From NCBI GenBank assembly GCA_036386395.1, contig DASVVU010000347.1, positions 1-8,994 on the forward strand: DNA of 8,994 nucleotides, in the 5' to 3' direction. The notes under the pieces are model-generated. The model was not told the origin of the DNA. It made no database searches and worked only from the letters and a program-made list of their open reading frames with translations. Origin of the DNA: JAJKJG01 sp036386395. Its GTDB lineage: Bacteria; Pseudomonadota; Alphaproteobacteria; Rhizobiales; Beijerinckiaceae. Position 1 is the first letter of the stretch. Each line of letters opens with the position of its first letter. Positions 1-8,421 of the stretch are shown piece by piece. The translations under genes were made by a program, and so were the position numbers.

Positions 1-1
1 G

Positions 2-400
2 GCCGCCGCCTGCCGCAGCTACGGCATGAACCTCGGCATCGCCTTCCAGCTCGTCGACGACGCCCTCGACTACGGCGGCGCGAGCCAGGCCCTCGGCAAG
101 AACGTCGGCGACGACTTCCGCGAGGGCAAGATCACCCTGCCGGTGGTGCTGTCGTTCCGCCGCGGCAGTGCGAAGGAGCGCGAGTTCTGGCACCGCACGC
201 TCGTCGAGGGCGAGGTTGGCGACGGCGACCTGGAACAGGCGATCGGCATCATGCGTCGCCACCGGGCGCTCGACGACACGATCGAACGCGCCCGTCACTA
301 CGGCGCCATCGCCCGCGACGCGCTTGCCCTGTTCCCGCCGGGCGCCATGAAAGAGGCCCTCCTCGACACGGTCGATTTCTGCATCGAGCGCGGACACTGA
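2..400 (+). CDS. ispB: Polyprenyl (octa-/decaprenyl) diphosphate synthase, C-terminal part
   Basis: The 5' end lies outside the window, so only the last 132 codons are visible. The family condenses isopentenyl diphosphate units onto an allylic diphosphate to build the long all-trans side chain of ubiquinone, in the cytoplasm. The visible part carries the second aspartate-rich motif DDALD at 56-70 (in the context FQLVDDALDY), which binds the Mg-diphosphate of the substrate. It is followed by GKNVGDDFREGKITLP, the conserved stretch after that motif in long-chain trans-prenyltransferases. The gene ends at TGA 398-400. This tail matches the IspB/DdsA class better than farnesyl diphosphate synthases, but product chain length cannot be read from it. 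A hairpin follows the stop (409-429), and the next gene starts 59 nt downstream on the same strand. Family is certain; the symbol is a class assignment. Confidence 0.9.
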   Translation, partial: AAACRSYGMNLGIAFQLVDDALDYGGASQALGKNVGDDFREGKITLPVVLSFRRGSAKEREFWHRTLVEGEVGDGDLEQAIGIMRRHRALDDTIERARHYGAIARDALALFPPGAMKEALLDTVDFCIERGH

Positions 401-408
401 CGCCCTCG

Positions 409-429
409 ACCTCTCTGTTTCGGGGAGGT
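409..429 (+). terminator. Possible hairpin after the polyprenyl synthase gene
   Basis: ACCTCTC at 409-415 can pair with GGGAGGT at 423-429 (7 pairs, one of them G-U) around a 7-nt loop. There is no T-run after it, so it is at best a weak or Rho-assisted terminator, or a transcript-end stabiliser. The right arm is close to the Shine-Dalgarno of the next gene (446-451) but does not include it. Confidence 0.25.
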
Positions 430-459
430 AGCTTCGCGGCTTCACAAGGAGAAGTTCGA

Positions 460-2385
460 ATGTCCGGGGTTTCCTCGCGCCGCCTGCGTCTCGCCTGCCT
501 TGCTGCCGTCTCGGCCCTCGCCATCGGGGTGAGCGGCATCGGCTTTCCGCCGGTCCGCAACGTCGATCTCGACCTCGGCGTGCACGGGCGCCTGCACATC
601 GACGCGGTCAGGACGGACGCGAGTCTCCTCGGCACGGCCGTGGCGCAGGTCCCGGGCCTGCAGGAGAACCTCAACCGCGCCCTGCAGGGCGTCGGCGGGG
701 GCGGCGCCGAGACCGTCACCCTCGACGACGTGAGGCTCGACCTCGGCTTCGCCGTCTACCGCATGCCGAAGGTCGAGGTCGCAGGCTCGAGCCTCTCCCG
801 CGCCGACCTCATGGGCCTCTTCGACAAGGATGCCGGCGACTTGGCCGGGCGCCTCGCCCGCCTCTCGGCGAAGCAGGTCCGCGTCCCCGAGCTCGTGGTC
901 GAGCAGACGCTCGCCGGCCAGCGCCAGGTCACGCGCTACCGCAACATCGCCATCGACAGTGTGACCCAGGGGCGCGTCGCGGCGGTGTCGAGCGAGGGCG
1001 CGAGCTTCGAGTCGAAGGGCGGCCCCGGCGCCGGCACCGGCACCATGGGGCGCATGACCCTCACCGATCTCGATCTGCCCGAGATCGCGCGGGTCTATTC
1101 CGAGCGCGCGCCCTCCCCGCCCGGCCCGCTGAAGAAGGTCTACGGCGGCTTCACCCTCGACGACCTGACGATCGCGACCGAGGACGGGCCGCAGGTCAAG
1201 GTCGCGCGGATCGCCGGCAAGGACTTCTCGGCGCGGCCGACGAAGGACTCCTGGACTGAGACCATGAAGGCCTTCGCGACCGCCGAAGCTCTCGACAAGG
1301 CGACGCCGGCCGAGCAGGCGCGGGTGTTCGGCGCCGTCGCCGACGTGTTCGACTCGATGGAGGTCGGCCTCGTCGAGGCGACCGGCATCGACATCGCGGA
1401 ACCGAAGGGCAAGGACAAGGCCGCGGGCCGCATCGCCCGCATCGCCTATGCGGGTGGGGCCGGCAAGCCCGCGGACGTGCGCATGGAGCGCTTCGAGATC
1501 GTGGCCGACAAGGGCCGGGCGAAGATCGACCTCATCGCCTTCACGGGCTTCTCCTTCGCCTCGACCTTCCGGGGCCTGCGCGACCTCGGGGGCAAGCCCC
1601 CGACGGACCTCGACATGGCGACGTTGCGCCAGCTCATCCCGACCATCGGCACCATCCGGATGTCCGGCATCGACTTCGACGTGCCCGACGACAAGAAGGG
1701 GCCGGCGGCCGAGAACATCAAGTTCTCGCTGAAGGACATGGAGGTCACGGCGGACCAGCCGATCAACGGCATTCCGACGAACATGCGCCTGGGCCTCGAC
1801 CGCTTCCGCATGCCGATCCCGCCCGGCACCACCGAGGAGGGGCTGAAGGACATCGCCGCCCTCGGCTACACGGAGCTCGACATGTCCTGGGTGACGGCGG
1901 CCGCCTGGAACGCGCCGACGAACGAGCTCCTCGTGCGCGAGGTCTCGGTGCGCGGCGCCGGCATGGGCGCGACGAACCTTCGGGCGACGCTCGGCGGCGT
2001 CACGCGGGACGTGTTCAGCACGGACAACGCCATGGCCCTCGTCGCGCTCATGGGAGCGACGGTCAAGAACGCGGACCTCACGATCGAGAACGGCGGCCTG
2101 TTCGAGAAGCTCCTCGACCAGGAGGCGAAGAAGCAGAGGAAGAGCGTGGACGCCCTGCGCACGGAGTTCGGCATGGCGGCCGCGGTCGCGGTCCCGGCCA
2201 TGCTCGGCGGCTCCGGCCAGGCGAAGGCCATCGGCCAGGCGGTCGCCCGCTTCGTGGCGAAGCCCGGCAAGCTCTCGCTCTCGGCGAAGACCAAGGACCC
2301 CGCCGGCCTCGGCCTCGCCGACTTCGCCCTGGGCGAGCCGGGCGCGATTCTCGACAAGCTCGAGGTCACCGCGACGGCGGAGTGA
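460..2385 (+). CDS. Uncharacterised exported protein, 641 residues
   Basis: I cannot assign this protein to a named family. The N-terminus has a basic stretch (SSRRLR, residues 5-10) followed by a hydrophobic run (about 11-28) and no usable lipobox, so it is a signal peptide or N-terminal anchor. The rest has no further obvious membrane segment and should be periplasmic. The body is a series of short alternating hydrophobic/polar segments suggesting many beta-strands, with recurring motifs of the type 'hydrophobic-D-hydrophobic' (NVDLDLG at 34-40, DVRLDLGF at 90-97, LTDLDLP at 201-207, GIDFDVP at 403-409). Near the C-terminus lie a charged helix (about 548-570, FEKLLDQEAKKQ) and a terminal strand-like segment with KDPAGLGLADF (612-622). 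AAGGAG at 446-451, 8 nt before ATG 460, supports the start. By analogy only, this layered beta-rich plan recalls large periplasmic AsmA- or DUF945-like proteins. It runs toward the minus-strand malic enzyme gene, with a palindromic repeat between them. Confidence 0.85.
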   Translation: MSGVSSRRLRLACLAAVSALAIGVSGIGFPPVRNVDLDLGVHGRLHIDAVRTDASLLGTAVAQVPGLQENLNRALQGVGGGGAETVTLDDVRLDLGFAVYRMPKVEVAGSSLSRADLMGLFDKDAGDLAGRLARLSAKQVRVPELVVEQTLAGQRQVTRYRNIAIDSVTQGRVAAVSSEGASFESKGGPGAGTGTMGRMTLTDLDLPEIARVYSERAPSPPGPLKKVYGGFTLDDLTIATEDGPQVKVARIAGKDFSARPTKDSWTETMKAFATAEALDKATPAEQARVFGAVADVFDSMEVGLVEATGIDIAEPKGKDKAAGRIARIAYAGGAGKPADVRMERFEIVADKGRAKIDLIAFTGFSFASTFRGLRDLGGKPPTDLDMATLRQLIPTIGTIRMSGIDFDVPDDKKGPAAENIKFSLKDMEVTADQPINGIPTNMRLGLDRFRMPIPPGTTEEGLKDIAALGYTELDMSWVTAAAWNAPTNELLVREVSVRGAGMGATNLRATLGGVTRDVFSTDNAMALVALMGATVKNADLTIENGGLFEKLLDQEAKKQRKSVDALRTEFGMAAAVAVPAMLGGSGQAKAIGQAVARFVAKPGKLSLSAKTKDPAGLGLADFALGEPGAILDKLEVTATAE

Positions 2386-2406
2386 GGAGGCCTTTCTCGG
2401 AACCTT

Positions 2407-2524
2407 CCACTGTCATTCCCGGCGAGCCGAAGCGGAGCGTAGGCGAGGGAAGGGAATCCAAACCCCGGCGCCGCTTGGGTCCCCTTCCCCGGGCTGCTGC
2501 GCAGCCCGCCGGGGACGACAGTGG
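2407..2524. repeat. REP-like palindromic repeat between convergent genes
   Basis: The outer arms 2407-2424 and 2507-2524 are inverted copies matching at 16 of 18 positions. A nested pair, 2447-2461 with 2475-2489, matches at 13 of 15. A perfect 7-bp hairpin (GGGCTGC 2491-2497 with GCAGCCC 2501-2507, loop TGC) sits within the right half. The element fills almost the whole gap between the stop of the 641-residue gene (2385) and the stop of the malic enzyme gene (2528-2530 on the opposite strand). Intergenic palindromes with this 'TGTCATTCC...GGAATCC' character are, from memory, common in Methylobacterium genomes; copy number cannot be judged here. It may also act as a bidirectional transcription terminator for the two convergent genes. 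Confidence 0.8.
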
Positions 2525-2527
2525 TGT

Positions 2528-4825
<2,298 letters not shown>

Positions 4826-4881
4826 CGTGTCTCCTCCCTGACGTGTCGTTGACGCGAAAACCTTGGTCCGGTTCCGGGCGA

Positions 4882-5532
4882 TTAGGCAAGCTGGGGCTTT
4901 TCCGCGACGACGAGCCATTGCTTGGCGATCAGCTCGTCGAGCCGGCCGGCGCTCGCGCGCGCGAGCCACCAGCGCGGCTCGGGAAAGCGCCAGCGCTGCG
5001 CCGACACCGCCGCAACGAGTCGCAAGCCGCCGCAAGTCGCAAGCTCCACGGCGGTGCGGCGCACGAAGAAGCGCAGGTGCGTGCGGTCGAGGAGGCCGGC
5101 GTCGCGGTAGACGAAGTCGCCGAGGGCGAAGAGCCGCCACAGGAACTTCCAGTGCCGGATGTTCGGCACCGACAGAATCAGCCGGCCGCCGGGGGCGACA
5201 AGGGCCGAGAGCCGCCGCACCATCGTCCAGGGATCGGCCATGTGCTCCAGCACGTCGAGGCAGAGCACGAGGTCGAGGGAGCCGGGCGCGACCTCGGCCT
5301 CCAGTGGCGCAAGTGCTGCGTCGCCCTGCCAGACGCAGTCGAGGCGCGCCTCGGCTTGCGCCGCGACCTCCTCCACGTACTCGACGCCGCCGGCCCACTC
5401 GACCGCCCTCACCTCCTGGACGGCGGCCGTGGTGGCGCCCGCGCCGCAGCCGACGTCGAGCATCCGCGCGACCCTCTCGGGCAGCCACGGAAGGATCTCC
5501 CGGCGGGCGGTGTCGTAGTAGCGCGCGCTCAT
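4882..5532 (-). CDS. Class I SAM-dependent methyltransferase
   Basis: This 216-residue cytoplasmic protein transfers a methyl group from S-adenosylmethionine to an unidentified acceptor. Motif I is LDVGCGAG (25-32), the glycine-rich SAM-binding loop. The post-motif segment LCLDVLEHM (90-98) and the APGG turn before the next strand (113-116, followed by RLILSVPN) are also typical of the Methyltransf_11/23 type. DRTHLRFF (149-156) is a substrate-side motif often found in methyltransferases of surface-glycan and small-molecule clusters, which is only a hint of function. ATG 5532 is the only start: an in-frame stop lies at 5554-5556 with no ATG, GTG or TTG between. No convincing Shine-Dalgarno precedes it, so initiation may be weak or leaderless. 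The stop (TAA, 4882-4884) is 56 nt before the malic enzyme start, and the two may be cotranscribed. Upstream lies the inverted repeat at 5574-5760, beyond which the acetyltransferase gene runs divergently. Confidence 0.9.
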   Translation of the reverse strand: MSARYYDTARREILPWLPERVARMLDVGCGAGATTAAVQEVRAVEWAGGVEYVEEVAAQAEARLDCVWQGDAALAPLEAEVAPGSLDLVLCLDVLEHMADPWTMVRRLSALVAPGGRLILSVPNIRHWKFLWRLFALGDFVYRDAGLLDRTHLRFFVRRTAVELATCGGLRLVAAVSAQRWRFPEPRWWLARASAGRLDELIAKQWLVVAEKPQLA

Positions 5533-5573
5533 CCCGGCTGATCTAAGGCGGTTTCAAATCGCCGTACACCTTA

Positions 5574-5760
5574 CCCTCCCCCTTGCGGGGAGGGTCGACT
5601 CGGCTTCGCCGAGCGGGGTGGGGGTCGCGGGGTCAGGCGGAACGGCGCCGTCGAGCCTTCCCGCCTGTACAGAGCTCCACTTTCATCACCGGGCTCCATG
5701 CCTGCGACCCCCACCCGGCTGGCCTTCGGCCGAGTCCGCCCTCCCCGCAAGGAGGAGGGA
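5574..5760. repeat. Long imperfect inverted repeat (second palindromic family)
   Basis: The arm 5574-5630 and the arm 5701-5760 are imperfect inverted copies; the stretches CTTGCGGGGAGGG (5582-5594) and GGGTGGGGGTCGC are preserved in both, with a few indels in the middle. Each arm also folds alone. On the left, CCCTCCCC (5574-5581) pairs with GGGGAGGG (5587-5594), and CTCGGC (5599-5604) pairs with GCCGAG (5608-5613) around TTC. On the right, GGCC-TTC-GGCC occurs at 5721-5731. The roughly 70-base centre is not repeated elsewhere in the window. It is unrelated in sequence to the repeat at 2407-2524. The pattern is that of paired REP units (a BIME), and from memory similar 'CCCTCCCC..GGGGAGGGT' palindromes occur in many Rhizobiales genomes. 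Confidence 0.8.
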
Positions 5761-5801
5761 AGCGCGCCCCGGCTTTCGGCAGCAATCCGAGGGGTTTATA
5801 C

Positions 5802-5825
5802 CGGCTCCGTGAGCCGCCGGAGCCG
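5802..5825 (+). promoter_or_regulatory. Leader hairpin that can hide the acetyltransferase Shine-Dalgarno
   Basis: GGAG at 5819-5822 lies 6 nt before TTG 5829 and is the Shine-Dalgarno that supports that start. It is part of CGGCTCC (5802-5808) pairing perfectly with GGAGCCG (5819-5825) around a 10-nt loop. The same left arm can alternatively pair GGCTC (5803-5807) with GAGCC (5811-5815), which would leave GGAG free. The two stems are mutually exclusive. Pairing is seen in the sequence; any switching or dampening of translation is inference. Confidence 0.35.
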
Positions 5826-5828
5826 CCT

Positions 5829-6461
5829 TTGAGTTTCCTCCACCGCCTGCGGAACTGGCAGAACCCGGCCGGGGAGACGCGGCTGCATCTTGCGGCCGAC
5901 ATCCGCCGCCGGGGCTTTAGGGTCGGCGAGTACAGCTACGGACGACCCAAGGTGCGCTTCGCCGAGACCGGCGCGACCCTCGTCATCGGCCGCTACTGCT
6001 CCATCGCCGACCGGGTCGAGATTTTTTTGGGCGGCAACCACCGCACGAGCTGGGTCACCACCTATCCGTTCGACAACCTGCCGACCTTATGGCCGGCCCG
6101 CCCCTCCCCCGAGGCTTCGCACGTGACCCGGGGCGGCGTCACCATCGGCAACGACGTATGGATTGGCTCCGGCACCGTCATCCTGTCGGGGGTGACGGTC
6201 GGCGACGGGGCGGTGATCGGGGCGCACGCCGTCGTGGCGCGGGACGTGGCGCCTTACGCCGTCGTCGCCGGCAACCCGGCGCAGGAGATGCGCCGCCGCT
6301 TCGACGCCGACACCATTGCGGCGCTGATCGAGGCGGCGTGGTGGGAGCTGCCGCGCGCGGACGTCGAGAAGCTGATCCCGCTCCTGCAGAGCGAGCGGAC
6401 GGCGGAGCTGATCGCGGCCGTGCGGGCGATCCGCGCCGGCGGGCCTCACTCGGCCGGCTGA
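5829..6461 (+). CDS. CatB-like hexapeptide-repeat acetyltransferase (XAT type)
   Basis: This is a 210-residue left-handed beta-helix acyltransferase that uses acetyl-CoA or another acyl-CoA on a hydroxyl of a sugar or small molecule; such enzymes work as cytoplasmic trimers. GRYCSIADRVEIFLGGNH (54-71) leads to the probable catalytic His71, in the NHxxxWVTTYPF setting (70-81) typical of the xenobiotic/CatB class. The hexapeptide coils IGNDVWIGSGTVILSGVTVG (106-125) and DGAVIGAHAVV are followed by VVAGNPAQEMRRRF (145-158), the usual CoA-side loop, and then a C-terminal helical tail. I choose TTG 5829 over the upstream ATG 5583: the extra 82 residues would be translated repeat DNA, GGAG lies 6 nt before TTG, and 210 residues is the family's usual size. 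The 3' end overlaps the convergent OafA-like gene by 16 bp (6446-6461). Resistance enzymes belong to this fold, but beside a glycosyltransferase and an O-acyltransferase, surface-glycan acetylation is the better guess. Confidence 0.87.
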   Translation: MSFLHRLRNWQNPAGETRLHLAADIRRRGFRVGEYSYGRPKVRFAETGATLVIGRYCSIADRVEIFLGGNHRTSWVTTYPFDNLPTLWPARPSPEASHVTRGGVTIGNDVWIGSGTVILSGVTVGDGAVIGAHAVVARDVAPYAVVAGNPAQEMRRRFDADTIAALIEAAWWELPRADVEKLIPLLQSERTAELIAAVRAIRAGGPHSAG

Positions 6462-7543
6462 GGCGAGGCGGCGGGCGCCGGCGCCCGCACGAGGCGGGCC
6501 TTGAGGGCCAGCGCCGGCTTCTCGACGAGGAACCACGACAGCGCCGCGACGATAAGGGAGATCGCGACCGCCGGTGGCAGCAGGGCGAGGGCCGCCGCCC
6601 CGGGGAAGAGCTGCACGAGCGCCTGCTGCACCGGCCAGCCGTAGAGATAGGTTCCGTAGGAGAGATCGGCGTCGAGATCGAGCCGGGGATGCGACAGGCC
6701 CGGCGCGAGCCCCAGAAAGATCACGGCGTAGGCCTCGAAGGCGAAGAGCAGGGCCTTGTAGAGCGCCGTCCCGCCCGCGAGCCACGCCGCCGCGAGGAGT
6801 GCAAGGGCCACGGCCCAGGAGACCGGCACCCGGTCGCCCCACAGGTACAGCGCGCCTCCGGCCGCGAAGAGGAAGGTGAGGCGGAAGGTGGTCTGCACCG
6901 CCTTGCCGGCCTCGGGGTGGAAGAGGTCGAGGCCGGCAACCGAGAGGAACAGGGCCGCTGCGAGGGCGAGCGCCGCGAGCCGGTATCGGAGCAGCCCGAC
7001 GATTCCCCCTAAGAAGACGCCGACGTAGCAGAACAGCTCGTATTTCAGGGTCCAGACGGTCCCCATGGGATAGGGAAAGACGTTGTCGGCGAAGACGCCG
7101 GGGAGCGAGGTCGCGCTCTTGAACGTCGTCGGGGTGAGCGCGATGAAGCGCCACACGCCGGGCTCCGAAAAATACTGCCCGAGCGGCAGCCGCGTCAGCG
7201 CGGCGCCGAGAATAAGCGCGGTCACGAGGGTCGCGGCGACGAGCGCCGGAGCGATGCGCAGGGTGCGGGCCACGAGGTAGTCGCGCCAGCCGCGGCGGTC
7301 GAAGCTCATGGTGACGAGGAAGCCCGAGACCGCGAAGAAGCCGTTGACGGCATGCTCGCCCAAGGTGAACCCGGTCGAGGCCATGAGCGGCTCGTTGTGG
7401 AGCGTGCCCGTGGTAACGCTGAAGGCGTGCGAGACGATGACGGCGAGCGCCAGCGCAAGGCGCAGGGCCGTGAAGTTGTTGTGCGGCCGCGCCATCGCGG
7501 TGGCGACCGTCGGGCCGAGACGCGCCCCGAAGCCCGCCCTCAT
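6446..7543 (-). CDS. OafA/YrhL-type membrane O-acyltransferase (acyltransferase family 3)
   Basis: This 365-residue, multi-pass inner-membrane protein is of the class that moves acyl groups, usually acetyl, onto surface polysaccharides, lipids or other exported sugars. About ten hydrophobic segments are visible. Family signatures are: NNFTALRLALALAVIVSHA (22-40) with the essential His39 of the first membrane segment; GFFAVSGFLVTMSF (68-81); the Arg motif YLVARTLRIAPAL (89-101); GTVWTLKYELFCY (161-173) with Glu169; LSYGTYLYGWPVQQ (294-307); and WFLVEKPAL (337-345). There is no C-terminal SGNH domain, so it is the short form. ATG 7543 is supported by GGGAGGA about 7 nt upstream, and overlaps the glycosyltransferase stop as ATGA (7540-7543), indicating coupled translation. 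An internal Met17 start is less likely. The C-terminal tail (about 353-365) is Ala/Pro-rich. The gene ends inside the convergent acetyltransferase gene. Confidence 0.93.
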   Translation of the reverse strand: MRAGFGARLGPTVATAMARPHNNFTALRLALALAVIVSHAFSVTTGTLHNEPLMASTGFTLGEHAVNGFFAVSGFLVTMSFDRRGWRDYLVARTLRIAPALVAATLVTALILGAALTRLPLGQYFSEPGVWRFIALTPTTFKSATSLPGVFADNVFPYPMGTVWTLKYELFCYVGVFLGGIVGLLRYRLAALALAAALFLSVAGLDLFHPEAGKAVQTTFRLTFLFAAGGALYLWGDRVPVSWAVALALLAAAWLAGGTALYKALLFAFEAYAVIFLGLAPGLSHPRLDLDADLSYGTYLYGWPVQQALVQLFPGAAALALLPPAVAISLIVAALSWFLVEKPALALKARLVRAPAPAASPQPAE

Positions 7544-8421
7544 GGGGCGTCCTCCCCTAGTCCCTCCCTGCCTAGCGCCGTCCGGCCGCGGAGGAAAGCA
7601 AGCGCCCCCGCGGCCGAGCCGGCGTAGCGCTCGATCACGCCGCGGCGGAAGCTGAAGAGGGCGAGCGCGGTCTTGAAGGCGTTGACGAGGGCCATGCCGG
7701 GCGCAGGGTCCGGCAGGCCGTACTTCCGGGACACGTATGCCCGCGACCAGGCCTGGTGCCAGCGCGCCCGGAAGACGCGCCCCGGCCCCGGCGCGCTCGA
7801 GGCGCCGCGGGCGTGGCGGGCGACAGCGTCATGCACATGGACGAGGGCATGGCCGGCGTCGGCCACGCGCCGGCAGAGGTCGTCGTCCTCGTAGAACAGG
7901 AAGATGTTTGGGTCGAACCCTCCCAACCGCAGGAACAGCGCGCGGCGGATCAGAAAGCAGGCGCCCGAGAGGAACGGCGCGCAGCAGTCGCCCTCGGGCA
8001 GCACGAGCCGGCCGTCGGGGTTCGTCAGATAGGGTGAGAGCAGCGAGCGCGGCTGGAAGAAGAACCGCCCGTCGGGCTCGACGATGCGCGGCGCGAGCAA
8101 TCCGGCGTCGGGATAGCGCTCCGCCGCCGCGACGAGCGCCGCGCTGGCGCCCGGGTCGAGCACGATGTCGGGGTTCATGACGAGGACGAACGCGGTCTCA
8201 GCCGCCCGCGCCCCGGCGTTGGCGGCGCGCCCGTAGCCCTCGTTCAGAGGTTTGCGCAGCACCCCGGCCCCGTGCCGCTCCGCCACCGCGGCGCTCCCGT
8301 CTCGGCTCGCGTTGTCGACGACGAGAGTCTGCACCCCTTCGCGGGCCAGCGCCTCGAGGCAGGCCGGCAGGACACCCTCGCTGTCGTGGGCGACGACGAC
8401 CGCGGTCGCGCGGGTCAGCAG
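7540..8421 (-). CDS. Family 2 glycosyltransferase, probable CTG start
   Basis: This 293-residue GT-A fold enzyme transfers a sugar from a nucleotide-sugar donor to a growing glycan or lipid-linked acceptor on the cytoplasmic side of the membrane. Counting from CTG 8421, it shows the first beta-strand TAVVVAHDSEG (6-16), VVDNASRDGS (34-43), LNEGYGRAANAG (59-70), the metal/donor motif VMNPD (81-85), SGACFLIRR (152-160), and GGFDPNIFLFYEDDDLCRR (167-185) with the catalytic-base region EDDD. This pattern is typical of rhamnosyltransferase-like GT2 (WbbL class), though donor specificity cannot be read. No ATG, GTG or TTG lies in frame close to the first strand. The nearest ATG upstream (8652) would add 77 residues read out of frame from the exported-protein gene. 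CTG 8421 has GGGGAG 7 nt before it, and CTG 8418 forms a CTGA overlap with the preceding stop, so one of these is preferred. It lies in a tightly coupled minus-strand operon. Confidence 0.88.
   Translation of the reverse strand: MLTRATAVVVAHDSEGVLPACLEALAREGVQTLVVDNASRDGSAAVAERHGAGVLRKPLNEGYGRAANAGARAAETAFVLVMNPDIVLDPGASAALVAAAERYPDAGLLAPRIVEPDGRFFFQPRSLLSPYLTNPDGRLVLPEGDCCAPFLSGACFLIRRALFLRLGGFDPNIFLFYEDDDLCRRVADAGHALVHVHDAVARHARGASSAPGPGRVFRARWHQAWSRAYVSRKYGLPDPAPGMALVNAFKTALALFSFRRGVIERYAGSAAGALAFLRGRTALGREGLGEDAP

Larger units (their letters stand above)
5533..5828. other. Intergenic region between divergent genes
   Basis: This 296-base region separates the start of the methyltransferase gene (minus) from the proposed start of the acetyltransferase gene (plus) and should hold promoters for both. 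Most of it is the inverted repeat at 5574-5760. The plus-strand frame of the acetyltransferase stays open through it back to ATG 5583, but the encoded stretch is Pro/Arg/Gly-rich low-complexity translation of the repeat, so I treat it as non-coding. A TTTATA hexamer at 5795-5800 is the only AT-rich patch on the acetyltransferase side and might be part of a -10 element, but no good -35 hexamer lies at the right distance. I see no other gene or RNA here. Confidence 0.6.

Noticed and set aside
4826..5488. N-terminal extension of the malic enzyme frame to 986 residues
   Set aside because: The added part is Arg-rich shadow translation of the methyltransferase gene, and a strong Shine-Dalgarno precedes ATG 4825, where family similarity begins.
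5574..5760. CRISPR array or insertion sequence
   Set aside because: There are two inverted arms, not regularly spaced direct repeats, and no transposase gene or target-site duplication is visible.
5583..5828. Upstream ATG 5583 for the hexapeptide acetyltransferase, giving 292 residues
   Set aside because: The extension is read from the inverted repeat, has low-complexity composition, and would make the protein much longer than its family.
5829..6461. Antibiotic resistance enzyme (chloramphenicol or streptogramin acetyltransferase)
   Set aside because: The fold and catalytic His context are shared with resistance enzymes, but the neighbouring genes point to glycan modification and nothing in the sequence indicates drug specificity.
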